DNA of 64,000 nt, taken from the NCBI RefSeq assembly GCF_009827335.1, contig NZ_WTYH01000001.1, forward strand, positions 2,269,501 through 2,333,500, read 5' to 3'. The translations under genes and the position numbers were made by a program. Below the pieces are notes generated by a model that was given only the letters and a program-made list of their open reading frames with translations, searched no databases and was not told the DNA's origin. Below are positions 50,883 through 58,985 of the stretch, piece by piece (position 1 is the first letter of the stretch; every line of letters begins with the position of its first letter). The stretch is from Aurantiacibacter arachoides (lineage in GTDB: Bacteria > Pseudomonadota > Alphaproteobacteria > Sphingomonadales > Sphingomonadaceae).

Positions 50883-51773
50883 CTACTGGCCTTGTTCCAT
50901 ACCGGCGGATTTACCCCCGGCAAACGCCTTTGCCGCCTCGACCGTGTTGTGAAGCAGCACGGCGATGGTCATCGGACCCACGCCGCCGGGCACCGGGGTG
51001 ACCGCGCGGGCGTGCTGCATTTCGGCAAAGGCGACGTCGCCCACCAGCTGGCCCTTGCCGTCCGCGTTTTCGGACCGGCTGATGCCCACGTCGATCACGA
51101 TGGCACCGTCCCTTACCCAGTCGCCGCGCACCAGTTCCGGCCTGCCCACGGCGGCCACCACGATGTCCGCACGGCGGCATTTTTCCGGCAGGTCGCGGGT
51201 CTGCGAATGGGCCAGCGTAACCGTGCAGCCCTCCTGCGTCAGCAAGGTGGCGACCGGCTTGCCGACGATGTTGGAGCGGCCGATGACCAGCGCGTCGAAC
51301 CCGGCCAGTTCCGGCTCGACCGCCTTAATCAGCATGACCACGCCCGCAGCCGTGCAGGGCCGGATACCGCCGGTGCCGGCACTGATGCGGCCGACGTTGA
51401 CCGGGTGAAAGCCATCGACGTCCTTTGCCGGGTCGATCGCCTCCAGCACGCGGGCCTCGTCGATGTGATCGGGCAACGGCACCTGGACGAGCACGCCGTG
51501 AACGTCGACCCGCGCGTTGAGATCGGCGATCAGCACGAGCAGGTCTGCTTCGGACGTTTCGGCGGGCAGGCGATGTTCGAAGGAGGCAAGCCCCAGGCGT
51601 TCGCAAGCCTTGGTCTTGTGGCTGACGTAGACCTCGCTGGCCGGGTCGTTGCCCACCAGCACCACCGCGAGGCCGGGCCGGGCATTGCCCTCGGCGACCA
51701 GCGAGTCCACCATCGCCCTGGTGCGTTCATCCAGCGCCCGCGCCACGGCGCGCCCATCGATCGTTTCTGCCAT
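50883..51773 (-). CDS. folD: Methylenetetrahydrofolate dehydrogenase/cyclohydrolase (copy 1)
   Basis: This 296-residue bifunctional enzyme converts methylene-THF to methenyl-THF and formyl-THF with NADP. Active-site residues are present: Tyr49 and Lys53 (VYVSHKTKACE), the Gln in VLVQVPLP and the Asp in KDVDGFHPVN. The NADP site reads IGRSNIVGKPVATLL and the C-terminal signature is VTPVPGGVGPMTIAVLL. The ATG at 51773 gives the usual start. It is 42 bases downstream of a second folD gene of the same orientation, with which it shares well over half of its residues by eye. Confidence 0.95.
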   Translation of the reverse strand: MAETIDGRAVARALDERTRAMVDSLVAEGNARPGLAVVLVGNDPASEVYVSHKTKACERLGLASFEHRLPAETSEADLLVLIADLNARVDVHGVLVQVPLPDHIDEARVLEAIDPAKDVDGFHPVNVGRISAGTGGIRPCTAAGVVMLIKAVEPELAGFDALVIGRSNIVGKPVATLLTQEGCTVTLAHSQTRDLPEKCRRADIVVAAVGRPELVRGDWVRDGAIVIDVGISRSENADGKGQLVGDVAFAEMQHARAVTPVPGGVGPMTIAVLLHNTVEAAKAFAGGKSAGMEQGQ

Positions 51774-51815
51774 GCCGTGCCTGATCCCCGATCCCCGCGC
51801 GCGTTGCAAGGCGTG

Positions 51816-52754
51816 TCAGGCTTCGGCCGGCTGGCCCTTGGCATACATGCTGCGGTCGGGCGCGTCGGCGTAGTCGTCTCCGGGATCGTCCGCGCCTTCC
51901 AGCAGATTGCGCGCGGCCTTGACGGTGTTCGACAGCAGGCAGGCGATGGTCATCGGACCGACGCCGCCGGGGACGGGGGTCACGGCAGCGGCGTGCTGCA
52001 CCTCGTTGAAGGCGATGTCGCCCACCAGCGTTTCCTTGCCGTCCTCGCCCAACTTGCGGGTGATGCCGACATCGATGAGCACCGCGCCCGGCTTCACCCA
52101 CCAGCCGCGCACCAGTTCGGGCGCGCCGGCGGCGGCGACGATCACGTCGGCCTTGCGGCAGATGTCGGACAGGTTCTCTGTATAGATGTGCGCGACAGTG
52201 ACGGTCGCTTCCTCGTCCAGCAGCAGGTTCGCCACCGGCTTCCCGACGATGTTGGACTTGCCGATGACCACCGCGTCCTTGCCCTTGAGATCGGGCAGCA
52301 CGCTTTCGATCAGCAACATGATGCCCAGCGGGGTGCAGGGCACGATGCCGCCGACGCCGGTCGTCAGGCGGCCGACGTTCACGGGGTGGAAGCCATCCAC
52401 GTCCTTGTCGGGCGAGATGGAGCGCAGCACCGCGCGCGTGTCGATCTGTTCGGGCAGCGGCACCTGCACCAGGATGCCGTGGACGCTGTCGTCGTTGTTG
52501 AGGCGCTTTATCAGCGCGCACAGGTCTGCCTGCGGGGTGCCGGCGGGAAGGCGGTGCTCCATCGAGCGGATGCCGACCTTTTCGCAGGCCTTGATCTTGC
52601 GGCGGACATAGACCTGGCTGGCCCCGTCCTCGCCCACCAGCACCACTGCCAGCCCCGGCGCGGGGTGCCCCGCGGCGAGCATGGCGTCTACCTCGGCCGT
52701 GGTGCGTTCGTCCAGCTGGCGCGCGATCGCGCGGCCGTCGATGATCTGAGCCAT
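51816..52754 (-). CDS. folD: Methylenetetrahydrofolate dehydrogenase/cyclohydrolase (copy 2)
   Basis: This 312-residue second FolD has the same layout: Tyr49 and Lys53 (VYVRRKIKACE), ILVQVPLP, KDVDGFHPVN, VIGKSNIVGKPVANLL and VTPVPGGVGPMTIACLL. All catalytic residues are intact, so both copies should be active. It carries a short extra tail (DDPGDDYADAPDRSMYAKG). It starts 10 bases after metF, marking it as part of that operon. A difference in cofactor or direction between copies is possible but not visible. Confidence 0.95.
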   Translation of the reverse strand: MAQIIDGRAIARQLDERTTAEVDAMLAAGHPAPGLAVVLVGEDGASQVYVRRKIKACEKVGIRSMEHRLPAGTPQADLCALIKRLNNDDSVHGILVQVPLPEQIDTRAVLRSISPDKDVDGFHPVNVGRLTTGVGGIVPCTPLGIMLLIESVLPDLKGKDAVVIGKSNIVGKPVANLLLDEEATVTVAHIYTENLSDICRKADVIVAAAGAPELVRGWWVKPGAVLIDVGITRKLGEDGKETLVGDIAFNEVQHAAAVTPVPGGVGPMTIACLLSNTVKAARNLLEGADDPGDDYADAPDRSMYAKGQPAEA

Positions 52755-52764
52755 GGTCCTCGTC

Positions 52765-53637
52765 TCAGCTGTGGCGCGCGTCGTAGTCGTTGATCCACTG
52801 GGCGGAAGCGGTCAGCGCGCCGAAGGGATAGAAGTGCAGTCGCACGCGGCCATGCTCCTGCCCGAGCTTCTTGTCGAGGCCATCGACCAGCTTGTCCGGG
52901 CCGGCGTTGCCGATCAGGTTGGTGATGGAAATGCCGTATTTCTTCATCACGCTGGCAGAGGCGCCCACACCGCACCGCTTGGCAAAGCCGAGCAGGCGCT
53001 TGATACCGGCAGGGCCGGGCACGCCCAAGCGCACGGGCACGTCGATCCCGCGGCGGCGCATTTCGCCCAGCCATTCGACGATGGCGTCGTCGTCAAAGGC
53101 GAACTGGGTGACGATCAGCGGCGTCATGCCATGGGCGCGCACGGCATCCAGCTTGCGCTCCATCCACGTCCACAGCGCGTCCTTGTCCACATTGGGATGG
53201 CCTTCGGGATGGCCGCCCACCCCGATCACCTCGTAACCGTATTTCTCCAGCAGGCCGGTCTCGATGATCTGCAAGCTGTCCTCGAACGGACCTTCCGGTT
53301 CCGGCGGGTCGCCGGCGATCACGAACACCCGCTTCGCCTGCGCCCGCTCAGCGGTCTCCTTGAGGTAGTGCTCGAGTTCCTCGTGGCTCTTGATCCGCCG
53401 CGCGGAAACGTGGGCGATGGGTTCGAACCCCAGGCGGCGCACTTCGCAGCTTGCCTCGATCCGCTGCTCGATCTCCTCGCCCGGCAGGAAGGTGACGGCG
53501 ATCTGCGTGTCCGGACGGATGAGCGGCGCGGCCTCGCGCAGGCCCTCGATCTCCTTCGCGGTCATTTCCAGCGAATAACCGTCGACCATGTTGCCGGCGG
53601 GCTTTTCCCAGTTGGGATGAATTGCCTCGTAAGACAT
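52765..53637 (-). CDS. metF: Methylenetetrahydrofolate reductase family protein (MetF)
   Basis: This flavoprotein of 290 residues has a TIM-barrel fold. Recognisable segments are IAVTFLPGEEIEQRIEAS, FEPIAHVSARRIKS, VFVIAGDPPEPEG, GVGGHPEGHP, PLIVTQFAFDDDAIVEWL and RLGVPGPAGIKRLLGFA. It interconverts methylene-THF and methyl-THF. GAGGAGAG lies 6 bases before the ATG at 53637. It is divergent from the hydrolase and LigM-like genes and co-directional with two folD genes. In sphingomonads the metF linked to ligM is thought to run in the oxidative direction, recovering methylene-THF from the methyl-THF made by O-demethylation. That reading fits here. Confidence 0.9.
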   Translation of the reverse strand: MSYEAIHPNWEKPAGNMVDGYSLEMTAKEIEGLREAAPLIRPDTQIAVTFLPGEEIEQRIEASCEVRRLGFEPIAHVSARRIKSHEELEHYLKETAERAQAKRVFVIAGDPPEPEGPFEDSLQIIETGLLEKYGYEVIGVGGHPEGHPNVDKDALWTWMERKLDAVRAHGMTPLIVTQFAFDDDAIVEWLGEMRRRGIDVPVRLGVPGPAGIKRLLGFAKRCGVGASASVMKKYGISITNLIGNAGPDKLVDGLDKKLGQEHGRVRLHFYPFGALTASAQWINDYDARHS

Positions 53638-53767
53638 CGCGCTCTCTCCTCGTTCTCGCTTGCCCCCGGGGGACAGGCCGTCGCTCAAAAAGCCCTAGCG
53701 CAGCGCGGTTTGTTCGTATAGATGAAATTTTCAAGAGCGCGAAGAACTCGGAGTGGATTCCGCCGGA

Positions 53768-54466
53768 ATGCTTACCTTTCTGCCTGGCCTTGCCTGCGAT
53801 TCGCGCATGTATGCGCCGCAAGTCGCGGCGTTTCCCCATGCACTGGTGATCGATGGATACGGCATGGCGGATTCGCTGGTGAAGATGGCGCGCGCCGTGC
53901 TTGCCGCCGCCGACGAGAATGGCGCTGCACGGCTCGACCTGTTCGGTCATTCGATGGGCGGGCGCGTGGCGATGGAGGTGGTGCGCATGGCGCCGGACCG
54001 GGTGCGGCGCCTCGCGCTGGTCTCGACCGGCGTGCATCCCGTGGGCGAAGGCGAACCGGCCAAACGCGCGGCCTTGCAACAGATCGGCTACGATCACGGG
54101 TTCGCGGCGCTGGTGGACCAGTGGCTGCCGCCGATGGTGGCCGAGGCCAATCGCGACACCCCCGCCTATGCCGAGATGCGGGCGATGAGCCTTGGCAAGG
54201 GGCAAGCCCTGTTCGACGCGCATATCAAGGCCCTGCTCGGCCGCCCGCCGATCGCCGGCATGCTGCCTGACCTTGCGTGCCCGGTGCTGGTGATGACGGG
54301 CGAAAACGATGACTGGGCGCCGCCCGAACAGCACCGCGCCATCGCCGATGCCGTGCCCGATGCCGAGCTCGTGATCGTGCCCGGCGCCGGCCACATGGTC
54401 ATGCGCGAAGCACCCGAGGCGGTGAACGCGGCGATTGCCAGCTGGCTGGCCCGCCCCGCCGATTGA
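53768..54466 (+). CDS. Alpha/beta hydrolase
   Basis: This enzyme of 232 residues has the alpha/beta hydrolase fold. TFLPGLACDSRM contributes the oxyanion region, LFGHSMGGRVAMEV the nucleophile elbow (GxSxG, Ser), LVMTGENDDWAPPEQH the acid, and VPGAGHMVMREAPEAV the catalytic His. The substrate is unknown; an ester or lactone of an aromatic compound would suit its neighbour. The start may be ATG 53768 or GTG 53753; neither has a strong ribosome-binding site. It lies 37 bases before the LigM-like gene on the same strand. Confidence 0.85.
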   Translation: MLTFLPGLACDSRMYAPQVAAFPHALVIDGYGMADSLVKMARAVLAAADENGAARLDLFGHSMGGRVAMEVVRMAPDRVRRLALVSTGVHPVGEGEPAKRAALQQIGYDHGFAALVDQWLPPMVAEANRDTPAYAEMRAMSLGKGQALFDAHIKALLGRPPIAGMLPDLACPVLVMTGENDDWAPPEQHRAIADAVPDAELVIVPGAGHMVMREAPEAVNAAIASWLARPAD

Positions 54467-54503
54467 TCGATTGACTTTGAAACACCCGAGAGAGGACCAA
54501 CGA

Positions 54504-55931
54504 ATGAGCGACCAGACTTTGCAATCCAGGCTCGACGCGCAGGGCGACGTCGTGGAATTCCTGCGCAACCAGCAGACCGGCCCCAACGTCTATCCCGGCG
54601 TTCCGGCGGAATATTCCAACTGGCGCAAGGAACAGAAGGCCTGGGGCGACGCCGCCGTACTGTTCAACCAGAGCTACCACATGGTCGAGCTTTACGTGCG
54701 CGGGCCTGACGCCATGGCGCTGCTGGAATACACCGCGATCAACAGCTTCAAGAACTTTGCCGTCAACAAGGCAAAGCAGTATGTCCCCGTCACGCCCGAC
54801 GGGTACGTGATCGGTGACGTCATCCTGTTTTACCTGGCAGAGAACGAATTCAGCCTCGTCGGCCGCGCTCCGGCGATCGAGTGGGTCGAATTCCACGCCC
54901 AGTATCCCAAGCCCGACGGCAGCAAGTGGGACGTGACCGTGGAGCGCGACGAGCGCACCGCCATGCGCGACGACGGTGTGCGCAAGAACTACCGCTTCCA
55001 GTTGCAGGGCCCCAACGCCATGAAGGTGCTGGAAAAGGCGATGGGCGAGACCCCGCCCGACCTCAAGTTCTTCAACATGGCCCACGTCGCCATCGCCGGG
55101 AAGGACGTGATCGCGCTGCGTCACGGCATGGCCGGCCAGCCGGGCTACGAATTGTTCGGCCCCTGGGCGGATTACGAGGCGGTCCACTCCGCGCTGGTCG
55201 AAGCCGGCAAGGACCACGGGCTGGAGCTGGTGGGCGGACGTGCCTATTCGTCGAACACGCTGGAATCGGGCTGGCTGCCTTCCCCGCTCCCCGCCTTTTA
55301 CACCGGCGACAGCCAGATGATGAAGGATTTCCGCACCTGGGCCGGCGCCAACAGCTATGCCGGCAAGGCCTCCATCGGCGGCAGCTATGTGCCGGAGAGC
55401 GTCGAGGGCTATTACCTGACGCCGTGGGACATCGGTTACGGCCACATCGTCAAGTTCGACCACGATTTCATCGGCCGCGAGGCGCTGGAGCGCATGAAGG
55501 ACGAAAAGCACAAGCAGAAGGTCACCCTCGCGCTGGACGACGAGAACGTGGCCCGCGTGATGAGCTCGATGTTCGCCCAGGGCGGGCGGGCCAAGTATTT
55601 CGAATTCCCCAGCGCGGTCTATGCGATGCATCCGTTCGATACGGTGAAGAATGCCGACGGCAAGGAGATCGGCGTCTCCACCTGGATCGGCTACAGCTCG
55701 AACGAGGGCAAGATGCTCAGCCTCGCCATGCTCGACCCCGACGAGGTGGAGATGGGCAAGGAAGTGACGCTGGTCTGGGGCGAACCCGATGGCGGCACCA
55801 GCAAGCCCACTGTCGAACCGCACGAGCAGATCGAGATCAAGGCCGTCATCAGCCCGGTGCCCTATTCCAACGTCGCGCGCTCGGCCTATGCCGACAGCTG
55901 GCGCCAGTCAGGCGTTGGCGCGAACACCTGA
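54504..55931 (+). CDS. Tetrahydrofolate-dependent aromatic O-demethylase (LigM/DesA-like, GcvT fold)
   Basis: This 475-residue aminomethyltransferase-fold enzyme is close in length to LigM of Sphingobium SYK-6. GPNVYPGVPAEYSNWRKEQ, LFNQSYHMVELYVRGPDAM, MAGQPGYELFGPWADYEAV and ETPPDLKFFNMAHV are LigM/DesA-type segments that ordinary GcvT lacks. It would move the methyl group of vanillate, syringate or a similar methoxy-aromatic to THF. GAGAGAGGA stands before the ATG at 54504. It is followed by a strong terminator and is divergent from metF and two folD genes, which can process the methyl-THF formed. The exact substrate is inferred. Confidence 0.85.
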   Translation: MSDQTLQSRLDAQGDVVEFLRNQQTGPNVYPGVPAEYSNWRKEQKAWGDAAVLFNQSYHMVELYVRGPDAMALLEYTAINSFKNFAVNKAKQYVPVTPDGYVIGDVILFYLAENEFSLVGRAPAIEWVEFHAQYPKPDGSKWDVTVERDERTAMRDDGVRKNYRFQLQGPNAMKVLEKAMGETPPDLKFFNMAHVAIAGKDVIALRHGMAGQPGYELFGPWADYEAVHSALVEAGKDHGLELVGGRAYSSNTLESGWLPSPLPAFYTGDSQMMKDFRTWAGANSYAGKASIGGSYVPESVEGYYLTPWDIGYGHIVKFDHDFIGREALERMKDEKHKQKVTLALDDENVARVMSSMFAQGGRAKYFEFPSAVYAMHPFDTVKNADGKEIGVSTWIGYSSNEGKMLSLAMLDPDEVEMGKEVTLVWGEPDGGTSKPTVEPHEQIEIKAVISPVPYSNVARSAYADSWRQSGVGANT

Positions 55932-55952
55932 TTTCGCCTGTACGGACAAACG

Positions 55953-55987
55953 AAAAGGGCGGCCCGTCGAACGGCCGCCCTTTTTTT
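55953..55987 (+). terminator. Rho-independent terminator after the O-demethylase gene
   Basis: A perfect stem AAAAGGGCGGCC/GGCCGCCCTTTT with an 8-base loop is followed by further T residues, 22 bases after the stop. Confidence 0.92.
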
Positions 55988-56040
55988 CATGTGCCACTCC
56001 GATGGCAGGAAGAGGGTTGATGCGCTGCCTTGCCGCCGCC

Positions 56041-56196
56041 TCAGCGGCGACCGAACAGACGCTCGAGGAAACCCGGCTGCTCCATCGGCAGGATCTTGCC
56101 GTGGGACATCGAACGATAGCTGGGATCGCTGTAGGGCCGCGGGCTGCTCCAACCATCGGGGCGGCTGCTGCGGAAGATATTGGACACCGTTGTCAT
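56041..56196 (-). CDS. Small 51-residue hypothetical protein
   Basis: A short frame starts at ATG 56196 directly after AAAGGAG and runs 51 codons to TGA at 56041. A GTG three codons later would have the ideal 9-base spacing and may be the true start. The product is Ser/Arg/Pro-rich and ends with GKILPMEQPGFLERLFGRR, a basic amphipathic tail. No family is recognised. It fills the otherwise empty 292-bp stretch between the O-demethylase terminator and the GT87-like gene. The good ribosome-binding site and sphingomonad-like codon use support it. Confidence 0.5.
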   Translation of the reverse strand: MTTVSNIFRSSRPDGWSSPRPYSDPSYRSMSHGKILPMEQPGFLERLFGRR

Positions 56197-56223
56197 CTCC
56201 TTTGATGAACCCGTCTGATAGCC

Positions 56224-57486
56224 CTAAATGCTTTGCGTTGTGACGCGGTTCCCCTCGCTTCGCCGCATGGCCGGTGGTGATGACAAATTGGTCACAATGG
56301 CCTTTGGTCCCGGCGCAGCCCCCGTTTCACTGCCCGCCTGTCCCCCACGCGACCAGACAAGCCATACCAGCAGGATCGACGCCAGCGGCATCAGGTTTAC
56401 CCCAAGCGGCAGAGCCGCAGCGCGGGTGGCGTAAGGGGCGAAGAACAGCGCGACGAGCAGTAGCTTCTCGAAGGGCCGGAAACCCTGCCGCTGAGCCGTC
56501 CATGCCAGCCATAAAATCGGCAGGATGAGGAACGGCAGGTCGTAATTGAACAGGTAGGGCGAGGCGAGCGCGGTAGCGGCGAGCACCAGCGCCCCACTCG
56601 CCAGCGCATCTTCCCCCATGCGCCTCCAGGCCATGAACGCGATGGAAATGGCGAATATGCTGACCACCGCGTTGGCCGCGAGCGCCAGGCCCGGATCGAT
56701 GACGAGCCGCAACTGGCTGTAGGGCGATGCCATGCGCAGGTAGAATTCTGGATCGTCGCTTGCGAGGATTGCCGCGCTGGCGTCCCAGCTCCGGGTATAG
56801 GCAATCATCGTATCCAGGCCGAACGCCCGCCAGGCGGCGAGCAAAAGGCCAACCGCGGTTGCCCCGGCGGCAAGAAAGCCGCGCCAGTTGCCCGCTCCCG
56901 CCAGCCAGAACGGGACCAGCAGCGCCAAGTGCGGCTTGATGACGAGTGCGCCAAGCACCACGCCGGCCAGCACCGGTTGCCGGCCCAGCAGCGCCGCACC
57001 GCCGACCAGCAGGGCCGCAGTCAGCAGCCCCGTCTGCGCATGGCCGGCGGCCAGCAGCGCACCGGGAAAGACCAGCGCGGGCAGCCAGTACCGCGCAAAG
57101 GCACGCATGGTGGCGAATACATAGGCGGCATAGGTCGCCGCGACCCAGGTGATCCACGCCAGCGGGAATGGCAGCGCACCCAGCGGCGCGGCGACGAACA
57201 GGAAGGGCGGGGGATTGACGAAAGCGAACCAGCCACGGCTGCCGGTGGCGGTCTGCACCCGTTCCTGCGTGGCAAGATCGTAGGCGGCAGCGGGGTCGCC
57301 GGCAAAGGTGACCTGGCCCGCGCCCCAGAAGGCGAGGAAATCACTGCCGTCCGGGCCCAGCGCCTTCATGTAGGAATTGGCTAGCAAGGCCAGGCTGGCG
57401 ATCCCCAGGATCACCGCGTAACCGCGCACCCGCTCAGGCGTCAGCCAGTCCGCCTCGCGCAGGAATGCCAGCATCTTGCCTGTCAC
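56224..57486 (-). CDS. GT87/DUF2029-type membrane glycosyltransferase
   Basis: This protein of 420 residues has about ten hydrophobic helices. The GT-C-type signature GPDGSDFLAFWGAGQVTFAGD (acidic residue in the first periplasmic loop) is followed by PPPFLFVAAPLGALPFPLAW and LVIKPHLALLVPFWL, all seen in the DUF2029/GT87 family of polyprenyl-phosphate-sugar-dependent transferases. It probably adds a sugar to an envelope glycolipid; sugar and acceptor are unknown. The GTG at 57486 has AGGGAG about 6 bases upstream; ATGs at 57513 and 57474 are alternatives. Confidence 0.8.
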   Translation of the reverse strand: MTGKMLAFLREADWLTPERVRGYAVILGIASLALLANSYMKALGPDGSDFLAFWGAGQVTFAGDPAAAYDLATQERVQTATGSRGWFAFVNPPPFLFVAAPLGALPFPLAWITWVAATYAAYVFATMRAFARYWLPALVFPGALLAAGHAQTGLLTAALLVGGAALLGRQPVLAGVVLGALVIKPHLALLVPFWLAGAGNWRGFLAAGATAVGLLLAAWRAFGLDTMIAYTRSWDASAAILASDDPEFYLRMASPYSQLRLVIDPGLALAANAVVSIFAISIAFMAWRRMGEDALASGALVLAATALASPYLFNYDLPFLILPILWLAWTAQRQGFRPFEKLLLVALFFAPYATRAAALPLGVNLMPLASILLVWLVWSRGGQAGSETGAAPGPKAIVTNLSSPPAMRRSEGNRVTTQSI

Positions 57487-57606
57487 GCGTCTCTCCCTCG
57501 CCACCATCAGCATGGCGCGGCAGACCGCACTAAGCCAACCGCGAATCCACGCTTACCTGAGAAAATTATAAGAAGAGGCGCATCCGGCAGGAAGTCGCCG
57601 GGAAAA

Positions 57607-57682
57607 TGGCAGGGGTGCGCGGACTCGAACCGCGGGCCCTCGGTTTTGGAGACCGATGCTCTACCAGCTGAGCTACACCCCT
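57607..57682 (-). tRNA. tRNA-Trp (anticodon CCA)
   Basis: The minus strand folds as a full cloverleaf of 76 bases. It has acceptor AGGGGTG/CACCCCT, a D arm with AGCTGGTA, anticodon loop CTCCAAA, T loop TTCGAGT and an encoded 3' GCCA end. The CCA anticodon reads UGG (Trp). It lies between the GT87-like gene and aat, not before secE as in many alphaproteobacteria. Confidence 0.97.
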
Positions 57683-57765
57683 GCACTGGAAGGATTGCGC
57701 CTGTAATCGGGCGGGCGTTCAAAGGCAAGCGACCTCGTGGCTGCGGCGTGCTAGGAACTGGCGTG

Positions 57766-58521
57766 ATGCATGCCCCCGCCGCCCCCGACCAGCCCGGGTC
57801 GATCCCGCCCGAAATCCTGCTGCTCGCCTACCGCAGCGGCGTTTTCCCGATGGCCGATGCGCGCGACGACGACGAAGTGTTCTGGGTGGAGCCGCGCAAG
57901 CGGGCCATCCTGCCGCTCGATGGCTTTCGCTGTTCCCGTTCACTCGCCAGGGTGCTGAAGCAGGACCGGTATCGCGTCACCCTGGACGCCGATTTTCCCG
58001 CGGTGATCGCCGCCTGTGCCGCGCCGCGGCCGGACCATCCCGACACCTGGATTAGCACCACCATCGAGGCGAGCTTCCTGCGCCTTTACGAGCAGGGCGT
58101 GGCGCATTCGGTGGAATGCTGGGCCGCGGGCGAAAACGGCGAGGAACTCGTCGGCGGGCTTTACGGCGTGGCGGTGGACCGGTTGTTCTGCGGCGAAAGC
58201 ATGTTCAGCCGCGCGGATAACGCCAGCAAGGTGGCGCTCGCGTGGCTCGTCGCCATGATGCGGCGGGCGGGTTTCATGGTGCTCGACTGCCAGTTCATGA
58301 CGGAACATCTCGCCTCGCTGGGCGCGGTGGAAATCCACCGCGATCGCTATCAAGCGATGATTGCCGATGCCTGTGCCAGCCCGCCCGAGCGGTCGCTGGC
58401 CGAGGCCTACGCCTCGCTGTCGGCCTCGTCCCCAGCCGGCTCCCCTTCAGAAGCTGCGGGCTCGTCTCCGCCTTCCTCGCCAGGGAAGCTCATCGCGCAG
58501 TCCTTCAGCCAGACGTCGTAG
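57766..58521 (+). CDS. aat: Leucyl/phenylalanyl-tRNA--protein transferase
   Basis: This 251-residue enzyme adds Leu or Phe to N-terminal Arg or Lys of proteins, marking them for ClpS/ClpAP degradation. LLAYRSGVFPMADARDDDEVFWVEPRKRAILPLDGF, LYEQGVAHSVECWA and GGLYGVAVDRLFCGESMFSRADNASKVAL are Aat signatures. The conserved part ends near residue 215. A Ser/Pro-rich tail of about 35 residues follows and overlaps the convergent DUF2155 gene by 115 bases; the tail is probably a by-product of the shared reading. The ATG at 57766 is preferred, with a GTG one codon earlier. Confidence 0.94.
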   Translation: MHAPAAPDQPGSIPPEILLLAYRSGVFPMADARDDDEVFWVEPRKRAILPLDGFRCSRSLARVLKQDRYRVTLDADFPAVIAACAAPRPDHPDTWISTTIEASFLRLYEQGVAHSVECWAAGENGEELVGGLYGVAVDRLFCGESMFSRADNASKVALAWLVAMMRRAGFMVLDCQFMTEHLASLGAVEIHRDRYQAMIADACASPPERSLAEAYASLSASSPAGSPSEAAGSSPPSSPGKLIAQSFSQTS

Positions 58522-58985
58522 ACCGGATGCTCGACCACGTTGAGGCTGGGCGATTCCTTGAACATCCAGCCAGAGAACACGCGGTTCCACTGCCGCTGCG
58601 AATCGACGTCGGCGCGCTGGTTGACGAACACCTGCACGAAGGCCCCGGTCAGCACGCTGTCCTCCCACGGCGCAGGTCGTTCGCAACTGGCGAGGCGAAT
58701 GATGACGTCTCCGCTGCGCACCGATTCGCCCGGGCGCATCTCGAACTCGCGGGTAATGTTGTTGCGCTTGTTGACGAGGCCGATCGTCGCCAGCCGTTCT
58801 TCCAGCGGCGTGCCGATGGCGTCTTCGCCGCCAGCCACCTGCGGCGCCGACGGGCTCTGGAATTCCTCCGGAACCTGGGTCTGCTCGGCCTCGGGCACCG
58901 GCGCTTCGCCCTGGCAGGCGGCCAGCGCCGACACGCACGCGGCGACGAAAGCGGCGCGCAGGGTCTTCACGCGTCGGGCGACCAT
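58407..58985 (-). CDS. DUF2155-domain lipoprotein
   Basis: This 192-residue protein has a lipobox (VSALAAC) and a DUF2155 core: IGLVNKRNNITREFEMRPGES, VIIRLASCERPAPWEDS, AFVQVFVNQRAD, VFSGWMFKESPSLNVVEHPVYDVWLKDC. The two cysteines (in LASCE and LKDC) probably pair. An acidic tail follows. Its function is unknown; the gene accompanies NDUFA12 and aat in many alphaproteobacteria. The start may be ATG 58985 or GTG 58970; the latter overlaps the NDUFA12 stop as GTGA and still leaves a complete signal. Confidence 0.88.
   Translation of the reverse strand: MVARRVKTLRAAFVAACVSALAACQGEAPVPEAEQTQVPEEFQSPSAPQVAGGEDAIGTPLEERLATIGLVNKRNNITREFEMRPGESVRSGDVIIRLASCERPAPWEDSVLTGAFVQVFVNQRADVDSQRQWNRVFSGWMFKESPSLNVVEHPVYDVWLKDCAMSFPGEEGGDEPAASEGEPAGDEADSEA

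Noticed and set aside
57607..57682. tRNA gene as an attachment site for an integrated element
   Set aside because: No integrase, no duplicated 3' tRNA end and no composition change were seen nearby.
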